In this document: in pieces, positions 8,993-17,312 of the stretch
Layout of the letters: each line of letters opens with the position of its first letter
Numbering within the stretch: the stretch's first letter is position 1
Origin: Pedobacter nanyangensis
GTDB taxonomy: Bacteria; Bacteroidota; Bacteroidia; Sphingobacteriales; Sphingobacteriaceae
Length of the DNA stretch: 36,967 bases
Reading direction: 5' to 3'
Assembly: GCF_003313505.1 (NCBI RefSeq)
Contig: NZ_QMHO01000021.1
Span: 1 to 36,967 of the forward strand
Notes under the pieces: model-generated
The model's input: the letters and a program-made list of their open reading frames with translations, nothing else
Told to the model about the DNA's origin: nothing
The model's database searches: none
Made by a program: the position numbers and the translations under genes

Positions 8993-9394
8993 TTATTTCT
9001 TCTGTTCTACAGCAAGAACAACTTTTAATTTCAGTTTGTTAGCTACGTCAAAAACTTTCATGGTATTTTCGATGGAAACGCCCCTGGCTACGTATAAAAC
9101 GATGGTTAAATCCGTATGCTGTTGAATAAAGCTTTGGATTTTTGCTTCCATGGCTTCTAGTGTTACGGGTTGTTTGTCTACAAAATAGTTGAGGTTTTCA
9201 TCAATGCTAACCGTAATAGATTTTTGGTTATTGGCCTGCTGCCCAGAAGAGGAACGGGGCAACAACAATTTTACCACTTGAGGGTTTACTACTGCAGAAG
9301 CTAAGAGGAAAAACAACATCAAGAAGAACATAATGTCGTTTAAGGCAGCGGTGTGCACTTCTACATTGCCCTTTTTTCTGTTCTTTAAATTCAT
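8993..9394 (-). CDS. exbD: ExbD/TolR-type proton-channel subunit
   Basis: The 133-residue product has a short cytoplasmic tail, one membrane helix at about 18-38, and a periplasmic domain. Asp20 in ALNDIMFF sits where the essential proton-carrying aspartate of ExbD/TolR lies. It works with ExbB to convert proton flow into motion. Its ATG overlaps the last base of exbB, and the TonB-like gene starts two bases after it, so the three are probably translated together. Confidence 0.92.
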   Translation of the reverse strand: MNLKNRKKGNVEVHTAALNDIMFFLMLFFLLASAVVNPQVVKLLLPRSSSGQQANNQKSITVSIDENLNYFVDKQPVTLEAMEAKIQSFIQQHTDLTIVLYVARGVSIENTMKVFDVANKLKLKVVLAVEQKK

Positions 9395-10104
9395 TATTTC
9401 CCTGGTTCTTCTAATAGATCGATAAAATCAATAGCGTCGGTTTCCATTTTAAGGATGATTTTCTCAACCATCATATTCAAAATGTGATAGAGTACGTAGG
9501 CCATGATCCCAATGATTAAGCCTGTTGCCGAAGTGATCATTTTGGTATATAAACCACCAGAAATGGTGCCAATTTCAATGGCTCCCTGAGCCGACACCTC
9601 TCGGAAAATGGTAATTACCCCGATAATAGTGCCCACGAAACCAAGCATGGGTGCAATACCAGCTATAATTCCTAAAATGCCGATATTTTTTTCCAGTTTA
9701 GAAACTTCTAGCTTGCCAGTATTTTCAATAGCACCTTCAATTTCCTTAATAGGACGTCCAATGCGCTTTAACCCTTTTTCGAGCATGCGTGCCAAAGGTG
9801 AGGCCGTGTTTTTGCAGAGTGCAATGGCATTTTCCAACCTGCCATCTTTAATGTTCTGTCTAATCTGGAACAACAAATTGGTGTCGTTTTTAGAAGCTTT
9901 TCGGATGGTCAAGTATCTTTCAATAAAAATCACTAAGCCTAAAAAAGCCAATAAGCTCAGCGGAATCATTACCCAACCGCCTTTAAAAAGTAAATCAATA
10001 AAATGAAGATCTTCTTGTGTTTTTACTGCTGTGGTAGGTACAGCCTGAGCCGTATCAGCTAGGTTTTGTACGGTATCTTGTAAGGTGGTTAGTAATAATA
10101 TCAT
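9394..10104 (-). CDS. exbB: ExbB/TolQ/MotA-type proton-channel subunit
   Basis: The 236-residue product has three membrane segments at about 44-65, 143-168 and 188-212, the ExbB/TolQ topology. The GIAPMLGFVGTIIGVI segment is the family hallmark. An N-terminal stretch rich in Gln and Thr precedes the first helix. It forms the pentameric ring through which protons pass with ExbD in the inner membrane. It lies six bases after the HU-CCDC81/SPOR gene and overlaps exbD by one base. Confidence 0.93.
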   Translation of the reverse strand: MILLLTTLQDTVQNLADTAQAVPTTAVKTQEDLHFIDLLFKGGWVMIPLSLLAFLGLVIFIERYLTIRKASKNDTNLLFQIRQNIKDGRLENAIALCKNTASPLARMLEKGLKRIGRPIKEIEGAIENTGKLEVSKLEKNIGILGIIAGIAPMLGFVGTIIGVITIFREVSAQGAIEIGTISGGLYTKMITSATGLIIGIMAYVLYHILNMMVEKIILKMETDAIDFIDLLEEPGK

Positions 10105-10110
10105 TGTGTG

Positions 10111-11802
10111 CTAATTATTTTTAATGGGTTGAACGTACATTTTTGGGTTTTTAAACTGTTTACGAAATTTAACAACGTATTTTTGTGCCGAATCGATATT
10201 GTTGTACGATGCAATACTGATTTTCTTATAAAGCTTTCCTGGCATTTTAGCTATTTTAGCTTCAAAACCGTGCTTTTTCATGTAGGCAATATATTCTTCT
10301 ACTTCCGATTCTCTGGCAAAAGCCGCGGCAATAATATCATAAGTTATCGTTGGTTTTACTTCGCTTTTATTCGTGGTAACCTTTAATGTATCCTTTGCCG
10401 GCTGTACATCTAGCCCTACTTTTTCGGCATTTTGCATAATGCTATCAGCGAAATCCAAAGAATCTTTTTGATTTTGCAGATTACTGCGTTCAATAGGCAC
10501 TACCATTTTTTCGTTTGGATTAACGTTGGGTTTGCCAAAATTTTGGAACAGCTCAGGTTTTACAAAATAGACGATGGCTATCAATACTGCTGCAACCAGC
10601 AAGCCAATGCTCACTTTTTGATAAAGTGGCATGGTTCTTTTTTCGTCTTCTAGAGGTTCTTCTAACTCGTCATCATCATATTCGCCAATGAGTGTGTTTT
10701 CTTCCGAAATCCTATTGCGAGCATCGTCAAAATCCCATTCGTGGGTTGTAGCTGTTAATGTTAATTCGTCCTCATTTTCAGCTTTGCCTAAATCGCTATG
10801 GTTTTCGGTGCGGGATAGGTTCGTATCTGAAGTGCTTTCGTTTTCCTCGGTTTCGTCCTCCTGGTACACGTCATCATCAGAAATAACATTTTCGCCCTCA
10901 AAGTTCCAGGTTTCCGGTATTCTTTTTTCTTCTTTAGCGTCTATTTCGTTGTTTTCGCCTGTCGGATTTTCAGTATCTACTTCTGCAATTTCCTCATATA
11001 CTTCTGTATCTGTGGCTTCGTTGTTTTCAATAGATGTCGCAGTGTCTTCCTGTATTTCCTGTGTTTCAGCTTCAGTTATCTCCTCGTGTATTTCTTCCAC
11101 GGGAAGTTGTTCTTCTGTGAGAATTTCTTCAGGTGTTTCAATATCTTTACTTTCAGCTGTTGTTTCGGCGTCGTCCACTGGAGGGGGGGTAAGGGTTTCC
11201 TCGGGCGTAGCCTCTTCGTTCAACTTCTCCTGAGGTTCAGTTTCATTGCTTTCGGTAAGCGGTTGACCTTCCAATTTAGCCATTTCATGCTCAAATTCAG
11301 GAACCTCTGGCTGCTCAATTTTTGGTTCTGGCGCAGGAGTTTCATTGGTTGCACTGGTAACTGGTTTTGTAGTTTCTATGCCAATGGTTTCCGGTTGTTG
11401 AACATTTGCTGTTACTGTAGGTAAGGCAAAAAAATCGAAACCAATGTTGATATCTTGGTTAGCCTTAAAGATAAGTTCGTTACCTGTTTGCGTAAGAAAG
11501 CCTAGGTTTTCGAGCTGATACTCGCCGTTTTGCAGCCCTTTTTGGATCTCGTTGACAAATTGGCTGATGAAATACTTGGCTGAATCTTCGGAAATTCCTC
11601 TTTTGGTTTGGATATATTGCGATAGGTTGGTGTGCTCCAAAACATCGGAACTGAACTCCAATGCGTAGCTAGGAGGCAAAAACGAGTGCGTTTCTGCATC
11701 GTACCTTCCTGGTGTTTTCTTTTTGTAAAAAGTACCCAAGCCTTCAATTCCTATTTGTTTACGGGTTTTTAAAAGCTCTATCAGGTATTGCAATATATCC
11801 AT
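10111..11802 (-). CDS. Membrane-anchored HU-CCDC81 DNA-binding-fold protein with SPOR domain
   Basis: The 563-residue product has four parts. Residues 1-125 match the bacterial HU-CCDC81 pair of HU/IHF-like domains (IGIEGLGTFYKKKTPGRYD near 17-34, then LENLGFLTQTGNELIF). Residues 130-390 are an acidic, Glu/Thr-rich, probably unfolded linker. One membrane helix lies at about 397-415, preceded by basic residues. A short periplasmic stretch leads to a C-terminal SPOR domain at about 486-560. SPOR domains bind denuded glycan strands at division sites; HU folds bind DNA. The HU part should face the cytoplasm. Two similar short motifs, TWNFEGEN (about 298-305) and EWDFDDAR (about 355-362), stand in the linker and could dock a partner. 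It is in the TPR/barrel/ExbBD/TonB operon, 31 bases after the barrel gene. DNA binding itself is inferred. Confidence 0.88.
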   Translation of the reverse strand: MDILQYLIELLKTRKQIGIEGLGTFYKKKTPGRYDAETHSFLPPSYALEFSSDVLEHTNLSQYIQTKRGISEDSAKYFISQFVNEIQKGLQNGEYQLENLGFLTQTGNELIFKANQDINIGFDFFALPTVTANVQQPETIGIETTKPVTSATNETPAPEPKIEQPEVPEFEHEMAKLEGQPLTESNETEPQEKLNEEATPEETLTPPPVDDAETTAESKDIETPEEILTEEQLPVEEIHEEITEAETQEIQEDTATSIENNEATDTEVYEEIAEVDTENPTGENNEIDAKEEKRIPETWNFEGENVISDDDVYQEDETEENESTSDTNLSRTENHSDLGKAENEDELTLTATTHEWDFDDARNRISEENTLIGEYDDDELEEPLEDEKRTMPLYQKVSIGLLVAAVLIAIVYFVKPELFQNFGKPNVNPNEKMVVPIERSNLQNQKDSLDFADSIMQNAEKVGLDVQPAKDTLKVTTNKSEVKPTITYDIIAAAFARESEVEEYIAYMKKHGFEAKIAKMPGKLYKKISIASYNNIDSAQKYVVKFRKQFKNPKMYVQPIKNN

Positions 11803-11833
11803 TTGGGTAAAAATAATTATAAAATTTAACCTT

Positions 11834-13540
11834 TTAAAACGAATAGGTTAAGCCGCCAAAGATATTAAAACCATTTTGACGATAGTATAAAAATTTACTG
11901 TAATTGGTATTTAAAATATTGTTAGCTCTGGCAAATGCCGAAATTTTATCATTGATTTTGTAGCTGGCACCCACGCCCAAATCAACAAACCCTTTGATGT
12001 TTACAATGGTTTCATTGTTATAGTCAGGAACAGGAGGGTAGCTGCCATCGGGATTTAACGGGTTGGCTAAGAATACTTTTGCTTTACTGTCATCTTGTAG
12101 GGCAACGGAGGCATCAAAAGTTAGCTTTTTGTTAAATACGAAACTGAAGTTTGACGTTAAACGCATTTGGGGTTTAAAGTAACTTTCTTTTTCAGTACCG
12201 GCCTTGTAATCTTCCATGTTCAGTTTACCTGTCCATTTTAAATTGTCACTAACCTGAACGGTCAATTCACCTTCCAGTCCCAAAATTTTAGTTTTGCCAA
12301 AGTCGTAGATCACGTCAAATTTGTTAAACGAGCCAAAGCTGTTCACAAATAAAGGCATATCGGTAATTTCTTTGCTGTAGAAACGTGCCTTATATCCAAA
12401 TCCTGGGCCACCAGTACCTTTAATACCACCGCTGATGCTCAGTTTCTCGATACTGTTTTTGATAAAGATATTTTGGTTCAGAAACGGGTTTTCATCAGTA
12501 AGATCTTTTAAGGTATTGCGGTTTACGTCGCCTTTAATTTCACCAAATATTTGAAGGAAATCAGGGATTAGCGTAAAATCGGCCGTTACCGATGGGAAAA
12601 ATCTGGTGGTTGAATTACTGCCAAATTCTTGTGTAATGTTGGCGCCAGCAATAATTTTTACGCCACCTGCTTGTAATTTAATGTACGGATTTAGGCGTAA
12701 CAGGTGGTTGGATACGCTGGTAGCTACATCTTTGGTATTGCCAAATTCGGCCGATGCCGCCAAGCCTAAATTGAAGCTACTGATACGTTTGTTCAAATAT
12801 CCCGTTAGGGTAAGTGCTTTTTCCTTTGCGCTATACTTATCGCTAAAAAAGTAGCCATTCATTTTTGCTGCGTAGCTAAAAGCATCCGGATCGGAGGTGA
12901 ACTTGCTAATCGCTTCGCCTTCCAGTTCAAAGAAATTAAGGGTCTGTTTAGCGGGATCAGGGTTTAAAGTTGGGTTATTTTCATCAATGCCATAAAAGTA
13001 AAGTCCGTGTCTTTGGTAGTTCAATTTGCCATTTAAAGTGTTGTTTTCGCCAATACTGCGAGCAAAAACGCTTAATTGTTGTTTATTTTCATTTTGTTTA
13101 TTCAACTTGCCCTCGTTGCTGAAATGCCTGAAGAATACACCAGTTTGCAGGGCCGGATCTTGCCCCATTCCTATGTAAGCTTCGGCCAAGGTGGTTCCTA
13201 AATTACCTGCACCGCCTTTCACATAATTGTTGGTCAAAGGTGCTTGGCGCTCATCGGCTACCTTTTGGGCCTGTAGTTTTTGAATGTCGGTATTTAGTTC
13301 AAGTTTCCTGTCGGTAAGTTGGTAGTTGAACTTTGCCTTGTAAGTTTTAAGGTTATCCAAGTCAGGACTTCTTCTCAACTTCACTGCTTCGGCTAGCACG
13401 GGTTTGTACGGGCGTATAATTTCGATTTCTTCGCTCAGCGTTTTTTCTGTTTTTTCGGGAGGTTTTACATCCTGCGCATGCAGGCCAAATGCTCCTAAAA
13501 TTAAGCCAAGCGTTATATATGCGGTTTTATTAAATCTCAT
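11834..13540 (-). CDS. Outer-membrane beta-barrel protein, TonB-receptor-like
   Basis: The 568-residue product has a signal peptide (1-22, ending LHA). A conserved-looking N-terminal segment EEIEIIRPYKPVLAEAVKL (about 37-55) follows, then alternating amphipathic strands ending in a terminal aromatic (GGLTYSF), the pattern of an outer-membrane barrel. I do not see a TonB plug domain, so it is not a standard TonB-dependent receptor. The N-terminal IEIIRPYKP stretch might act as the TonB contact, which is inference. It lies 11 bases after the TPR gene and shares the operon with ExbB, ExbD and a TonB-like protein, so coupling to proton energy is plausible. Substrate unknown. Confidence 0.78.
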   Translation of the reverse strand: MRFNKTAYITLGLILGAFGLHAQDVKPPEKTEKTLSEEIEIIRPYKPVLAEAVKLRRSPDLDNLKTYKAKFNYQLTDRKLELNTDIQKLQAQKVADERQAPLTNNYVKGGAGNLGTTLAEAYIGMGQDPALQTGVFFRHFSNEGKLNKQNENKQQLSVFARSIGENNTLNGKLNYQRHGLYFYGIDENNPTLNPDPAKQTLNFFELEGEAISKFTSDPDAFSYAAKMNGYFFSDKYSAKEKALTLTGYLNKRISSFNLGLAASAEFGNTKDVATSVSNHLLRLNPYIKLQAGGVKIIAGANITQEFGSNSTTRFFPSVTADFTLIPDFLQIFGEIKGDVNRNTLKDLTDENPFLNQNIFIKNSIEKLSISGGIKGTGGPGFGYKARFYSKEITDMPLFVNSFGSFNKFDVIYDFGKTKILGLEGELTVQVSDNLKWTGKLNMEDYKAGTEKESYFKPQMRLTSNFSFVFNKKLTFDASVALQDDSKAKVFLANPLNPDGSYPPVPDYNNETIVNIKGFVDLGVGASYKINDKISAFARANNILNTNYSKFLYYRQNGFNIFGGLTYSF

Positions 13541-13551
13541 GGTGTGTCTTT

Positions 13552-16500
13552 CTAGTTGATTTTTGCCAATTTTTCTTTTGCGGTAGGAACAATATCATCC
13601 TTGCCTTCATAATTGTCGATGATACTCAACAAGGTACTTTTTGCCTGCATCTTATCTTTTAACGCCAGGTAATTATCGGCCAATAGAATAAATGATTTTG
13701 CTACCCAATAATCATAGGATGGCATGTTATTAATCAGGTCGAAACAAGTTTTTTGAGAAGTCTTGTAATCGCCTTTGGCATACTGTAAAGCAGCAATGTT
13801 GTATTTAGCCTCGGCAGCGGCCAATGTTTTGGTGGTTGCTACCACTTTGTTAAATGATTTAATGGCTGCCGTGGTATCTGCTTTCAATAAATAAGCCTTA
13901 CCTGCAAATAGGTCAGAGCTGTTTTTTTCCTCTTCTGAAGATTTTTCAGAAGTTTTAACGATGTCAGCGTATTTCAGCATTTCATCAGGCATGTTTAAAG
14001 CGGTGTATGCCTTAATCAAGTTGTTGATGGCATAGCTGTGGTGAGCCTTATAATCGGCCGTGGTTTCCAATCTTTTTAAGTACACAATGGCTTCGTTATA
14101 CTTTTTCTCATCCATTAACACTTTTGAGACACTCATTAACGAACGCTCGGTATAATCACTGGTCCAATCGTTAAGGATGTAATCATAATCTTGTATGGCT
14201 TCTGCCGAGCGGCCTAATTTGACCAAAGATTCGGCCCTGATAAATTTGGCTTCCTTATCATGGATAGGTTTAGGGAACTTTTCCAAGTAAGAATTGATGG
14301 CTTCATAAGCACCTTGGGCATCGCCCCGAAGGTAAATATTGTTGGCCGATTGGAACATGATGTTATCCTGCTCGCTGGTGGAATAATTACCCAGTGGAGT
14401 GGTAGCCGCATAGGAGATGAATCCATTGGCATCACCGCGGTCTACATAAATATTCTTGATAGATTCAAGCGACTGTTTAGCTTCAGGAGCACTTGGATAG
14501 TCTCTGATCACCTTTTTGAACGACTCTAGTGCCGCATCATCTTGGTCCTGGTTGTATTGCACCAAACCAATGGTTAAAAGCGCTTTAGGTACATAACTGC
14601 TGCGAGGATACTTGGCAACTAAGCCCACCAAATCCGTTTTTGATTTTTCGAAATCACCTTTGTTAAAGTAAGTGTAGGCAGTTTCAAAGCCTGCATCGTC
14701 AGCGTAGTTTGAGTTAGGGAATTGTTGCAATAAGCTTTGCATGGTGCCAATTTTGGCGTCGTCTTGCTTTTGTAAACCCTGGATCATCCCGCGTTGAAAC
14801 AGGGCATAATCTTCACCGGTTTGTTTACTGCTAATGATACGGTTGTAGTACGAAAGTGCGTCGCTGTAGTTTTTGTTCACGAAATACGAATCCGCTAAGC
14901 GAAGCATGGCATCATTTACGGTTTTAGCATCTTTATCAGCGCCCCTTAAAAAGCGTTCAAAGTAATTAGCTGCTTTCACGTACTTTTCGTCTTCAAAGGC
15001 CGCATAACCTAAGGCATAGTTGGCAAAGTTGTACACGTCGGTTTTCTTGGCCTCTTCCATAGCAAGGAACTTTTCGAAAGTTTTAACCGATTCGCCGTAC
15101 TTTCTCAATTCGTACATCGATTCGGCCATCCAATAAACGCTCAAGGCATAAATCTCGCTGTCTTCCTGGAAATTTCCCGAACGTAAAAACATTGATAAGG
15201 CATTAGGGAAAGCCCTTTCGTTGTAAAACTCCAAACCTCTAAAATAGGTTACTTTTTGGTAAGCGGCTTTTGCTTCTGGGGTTTTATTAGGGATGGGCTC
15301 TAAAATATCAATGGCTGCCTGGTAGTTTTTGCTGGTCAGTAGAATTTCGCCCAAAAGTGTTTTGGCTTCGTTGATCCTTTTCGAAGTTGGAAATGTTTTA
15401 AGAAAGTTCTGCGTAGCGTCTAAGGCCTGTTGGTTAAACTCTAGTTCGTAGCTCAATTTAGCATAATTGATCCAAGCTTCCTCTTGGAGGTTTTTATCGA
15501 AATCTAGCCTAGAAGCCCTAAAGAAAGCATTTCTGGCTTTTTCCTTGGCATTTAATTTCAAGGCCGATTTTCCCAAGGTGAACATCCCATTCTGTAAGTA
15601 CACATCGTCGGTGTTCAGTTTTTCTAATACCGTTACCGATTCTTTGTATTTGCCATTTTGGAAAAGGGCGTAACCATATTGGTAAACAAAAAGGTTGTTT
15701 TTTACCTGATTTTGATCCTTTTGGTAAAAAAGGGCAAAGTATTTCTCTGCATTCTTAAACTCCGATTTTGAGAAATAAGAGGCGGCCACCAAACTTAGCA
15801 TTTCAGCCTCATATTTTTGTTTGGTTTTTTCCATCACCGGAATGGCATAATCAATCACATCATCATAACGCTCATCCAAATAGTACATCGAAGTGATGTA
15901 GTATGGGTAGCTGGCCTCATAAGTAGGGGAACCTTTCAGTTTTTCAAAATTGGCCAGTGCCGTTTTGTATTCTTTATTAAGGTAGTTGATGTAAGCAAAA
16001 TAGTAAGTGGCACTTTCCTGAAAAGGGGAGTCCTCTTTTTTTACGGCTTCAAATAAAGGTTCTGCCTTTTCAATATCATTTTGTTCAAAATAGGCATAGC
16101 CTTGTTTAAACTGATACTCTACACGTTGCTTTTGCGAAAGCGAATTGGGGTCTGCTTGGTTAAACCACTCTAGCGCTTTTACGTAATCTTTTTTGGCAAA
16201 ATAAGCCTTTCCCATGTGGAAATAAGCCAATTTTGTATTTGGGTTTAAAGGATACTCTCTGATGAATTCTTGGAAAAGTGCTTCGGCATCGTCATTGCCC
16301 AATTCTATGGCACAAACAGCTGCATAAAACTTGGCGTTTTCCTTGATAATGGAAAGTTCGGCACTACTTTGTTGTTGCGTACTTGTTTTACTACGGTATT
16401 GCTCTACTAATTTAAATTGTTGTGCAGCGGCTACATATTTCTCGTTTCTAAGCAGCTCTAATCCGCTTTGGTAATTTTGGTTCAGTTTTATCAGCGGACT

Positions 16501-16569
16501 AGTTTGGGCATGTCCAAAACCGTATCCACTGGCTATAAACAGTGGAACCAATAAGTATCTTTTTTTCAT
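13552..16569 (-). CDS. Large exported tetratricopeptide-repeat protein
   Basis: The 1005-residue product begins with a signal peptide (1-21, ending GFGHA) and is then made almost wholly of TPR-type helical pairs. Recurrent signs are the spacing of Tyr, Ala, Leu and Pro in units such as NTKLAYFHMGKAYFAKKDY and YAKGDYKTSQKTCFDLINNM. Such proteins are scaffolds for other proteins, here probably in the periplasm or at the inner face of the outer membrane. It is the first gene of the six-gene operon; its start is preceded by a 431-base gap without a gene. Partners are inferred to be the barrel, SPOR and TonB-like proteins downstream. No enzymatic motif is seen. Confidence 0.88.
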   Translation of the reverse strand: MKKRYLLVPLFIASGYGFGHAQTSPLIKLNQNYQSGLELLRNEKYVAAAQQFKLVEQYRSKTSTQQQSSAELSIIKENAKFYAAVCAIELGNDDAEALFQEFIREYPLNPNTKLAYFHMGKAYFAKKDYVKALEWFNQADPNSLSQKQRVEYQFKQGYAYFEQNDIEKAEPLFEAVKKEDSPFQESATYYFAYINYLNKEYKTALANFEKLKGSPTYEASYPYYITSMYYLDERYDDVIDYAIPVMEKTKQKYEAEMLSLVAASYFSKSEFKNAEKYFALFYQKDQNQVKNNLFVYQYGYALFQNGKYKESVTVLEKLNTDDVYLQNGMFTLGKSALKLNAKEKARNAFFRASRLDFDKNLQEEAWINYAKLSYELEFNQQALDATQNFLKTFPTSKRINEAKTLLGEILLTSKNYQAAIDILEPIPNKTPEAKAAYQKVTYFRGLEFYNERAFPNALSMFLRSGNFQEDSEIYALSVYWMAESMYELRKYGESVKTFEKFLAMEEAKKTDVYNFANYALGYAAFEDEKYVKAANYFERFLRGADKDAKTVNDAMLRLADSYFVNKNYSDALSYYNRIISSKQTGEDYALFQRGMIQGLQKQDDAKIGTMQSLLQQFPNSNYADDAGFETAYTYFNKGDFEKSKTDLVGLVAKYPRSSYVPKALLTIGLVQYNQDQDDAALESFKKVIRDYPSAPEAKQSLESIKNIYVDRGDANGFISYAATTPLGNYSTSEQDNIMFQSANNIYLRGDAQGAYEAINSYLEKFPKPIHDKEAKFIRAESLVKLGRSAEAIQDYDYILNDWTSDYTERSLMSVSKVLMDEKKYNEAIVYLKRLETTADYKAHHSYAINNLIKAYTALNMPDEMLKYADIVKTSEKSSEEEKNSSDLFAGKAYLLKADTTAAIKSFNKVVATTKTLAAAEAKYNIAALQYAKGDYKTSQKTCFDLINNMPSYDYWVAKSFILLADNYLALKDKMQAKSTLLSIIDNYEGKDDIVPTAKEKLAKIN

Positions 16570-17000
16570 TTGCGTATTTCTTTAAGTAGCTTTTTTACGG
16601 CATTACTTGGTTAGCTATGGCCAATTACCCATTTTATTGTGCAATGGTTTTAGCTAGGGTTGATACTAAAATAGAATTAATGTGCTTAGCTATCAACATA
16701 AGAAATTAACATCTGTTGATAACAGAGATTTAACGAAATGGTTGTGAGCTTGGTATGCACGGTTAAAAAGTTTTTAACATGGCTTTAATCATTGCTGAAG
16801 TTTAAATAGCTTGACTATTTTGATGTGTGGCCGACCCTGAAATAAATTACCTTCGGTGAACTCGCCAAGGCTCGGTTTACTGCATAGCTTTCCGCTTCGC
16901 TACAGGTCAGGGTGACGCAAAACCAACGCTCCGTCATGCTGAATTTATTTCAGCATCAGTTTTACAGGTTAATTTAGAGCTCAGTCTTCAATAAATGGAG
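16570..17000. other. Gene-free stretch upstream of the TPR operon
   Basis: This 431-base gap must hold the promoter of the six-gene operon, but I find no clear TAnnTTTG element close to the TPR start. Its right half (16835-16960) is a dispersed palindromic repeat, described separately. The part at 16570-16830 is AT-rich, with nothing that I can name. Confidence 0.6.
16835..16960. repeat. Dispersed palindromic repeat, family C copy 1
   Basis: The unit 16835-16912, which includes TTACCTTCGGTGAACTCGCC, recurs in the same orientation at 23804-23880 with roughly one base in seven changed. TGAAATAAATT at 16838-16848 can pair with AATTTATTTCA near 16941-16951, closing the whole element as a long hairpin. 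Inside, TGCTGAA and TTCAGCA near 16937-16954 form a smaller hairpin. No open reading frame runs through it. Confidence 0.7.
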
Positions 17001-17312
17001 TTACTGCAACTTGTTAGTGTTTTTCCTTAAAATGCCCCAATATTTTCCCTCATTGTAGTTCCAGTTGGCAAAGCCCGAACCCAAAATAATAGCGACAGAA
17101 ATAATGATGAGGTTGAAGATGAAAGTACCTAGGTGAGAGAAGGTAAAGAAGTCGTATTCTGTGTCGCCAATGATAAAGTAGTTCACTAAATCAATTAAAA
17201 TAGAAAGGGGCAAAGCAACGGTAATAAAAGTTTGGTAGCTGTGTTTCCGCCAGCTCCATTTTTTCCGTTTTTCAGTCCAATAATCTACAAATTCTTTTTC
17301 TTTAGGGGTCAT
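17001..17312 (-). CDS. Small two-helix membrane protein after pyrB
   Basis: The 103-residue product has a basic, Trp-rich N-terminus (KRKKWSWRKH near 16-25) and two predicted membrane helices, about 28-47 and 62-86, with a short acidic loop (GDTEYD) between. I do not recognise the family. Its ATG overlaps the pyrB stop codon by one base (TAATG), so it is probably co-translated with pyrB. A role in pyrimidine synthesis does not follow from this. No terminator of clear form lies behind it; a repeat does. Confidence 0.7.
   Translation of the reverse strand: MTPKEKEFVDYWTEKRKKWSWRKHSYQTFITVALPLSILIDLVNYFIIGDTEYDFFTFSHLGTFIFNLIIISVAIILGSGFANWNYNEGKYWGILRKNTNKLQ

Noticed and set aside
8610..9125. 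171-residue plus-strand frame
   Set aside because: Antisense to the exbD and TonB-like genes, which have clear family motifs.
10631..11233. 200-residue Ser/Val-rich plus-strand frame opposite the HU/SPOR gene
   Set aside because: It is the antisense image of the Glu/Thr-rich linker, whose codons leave the other strand free of stops.
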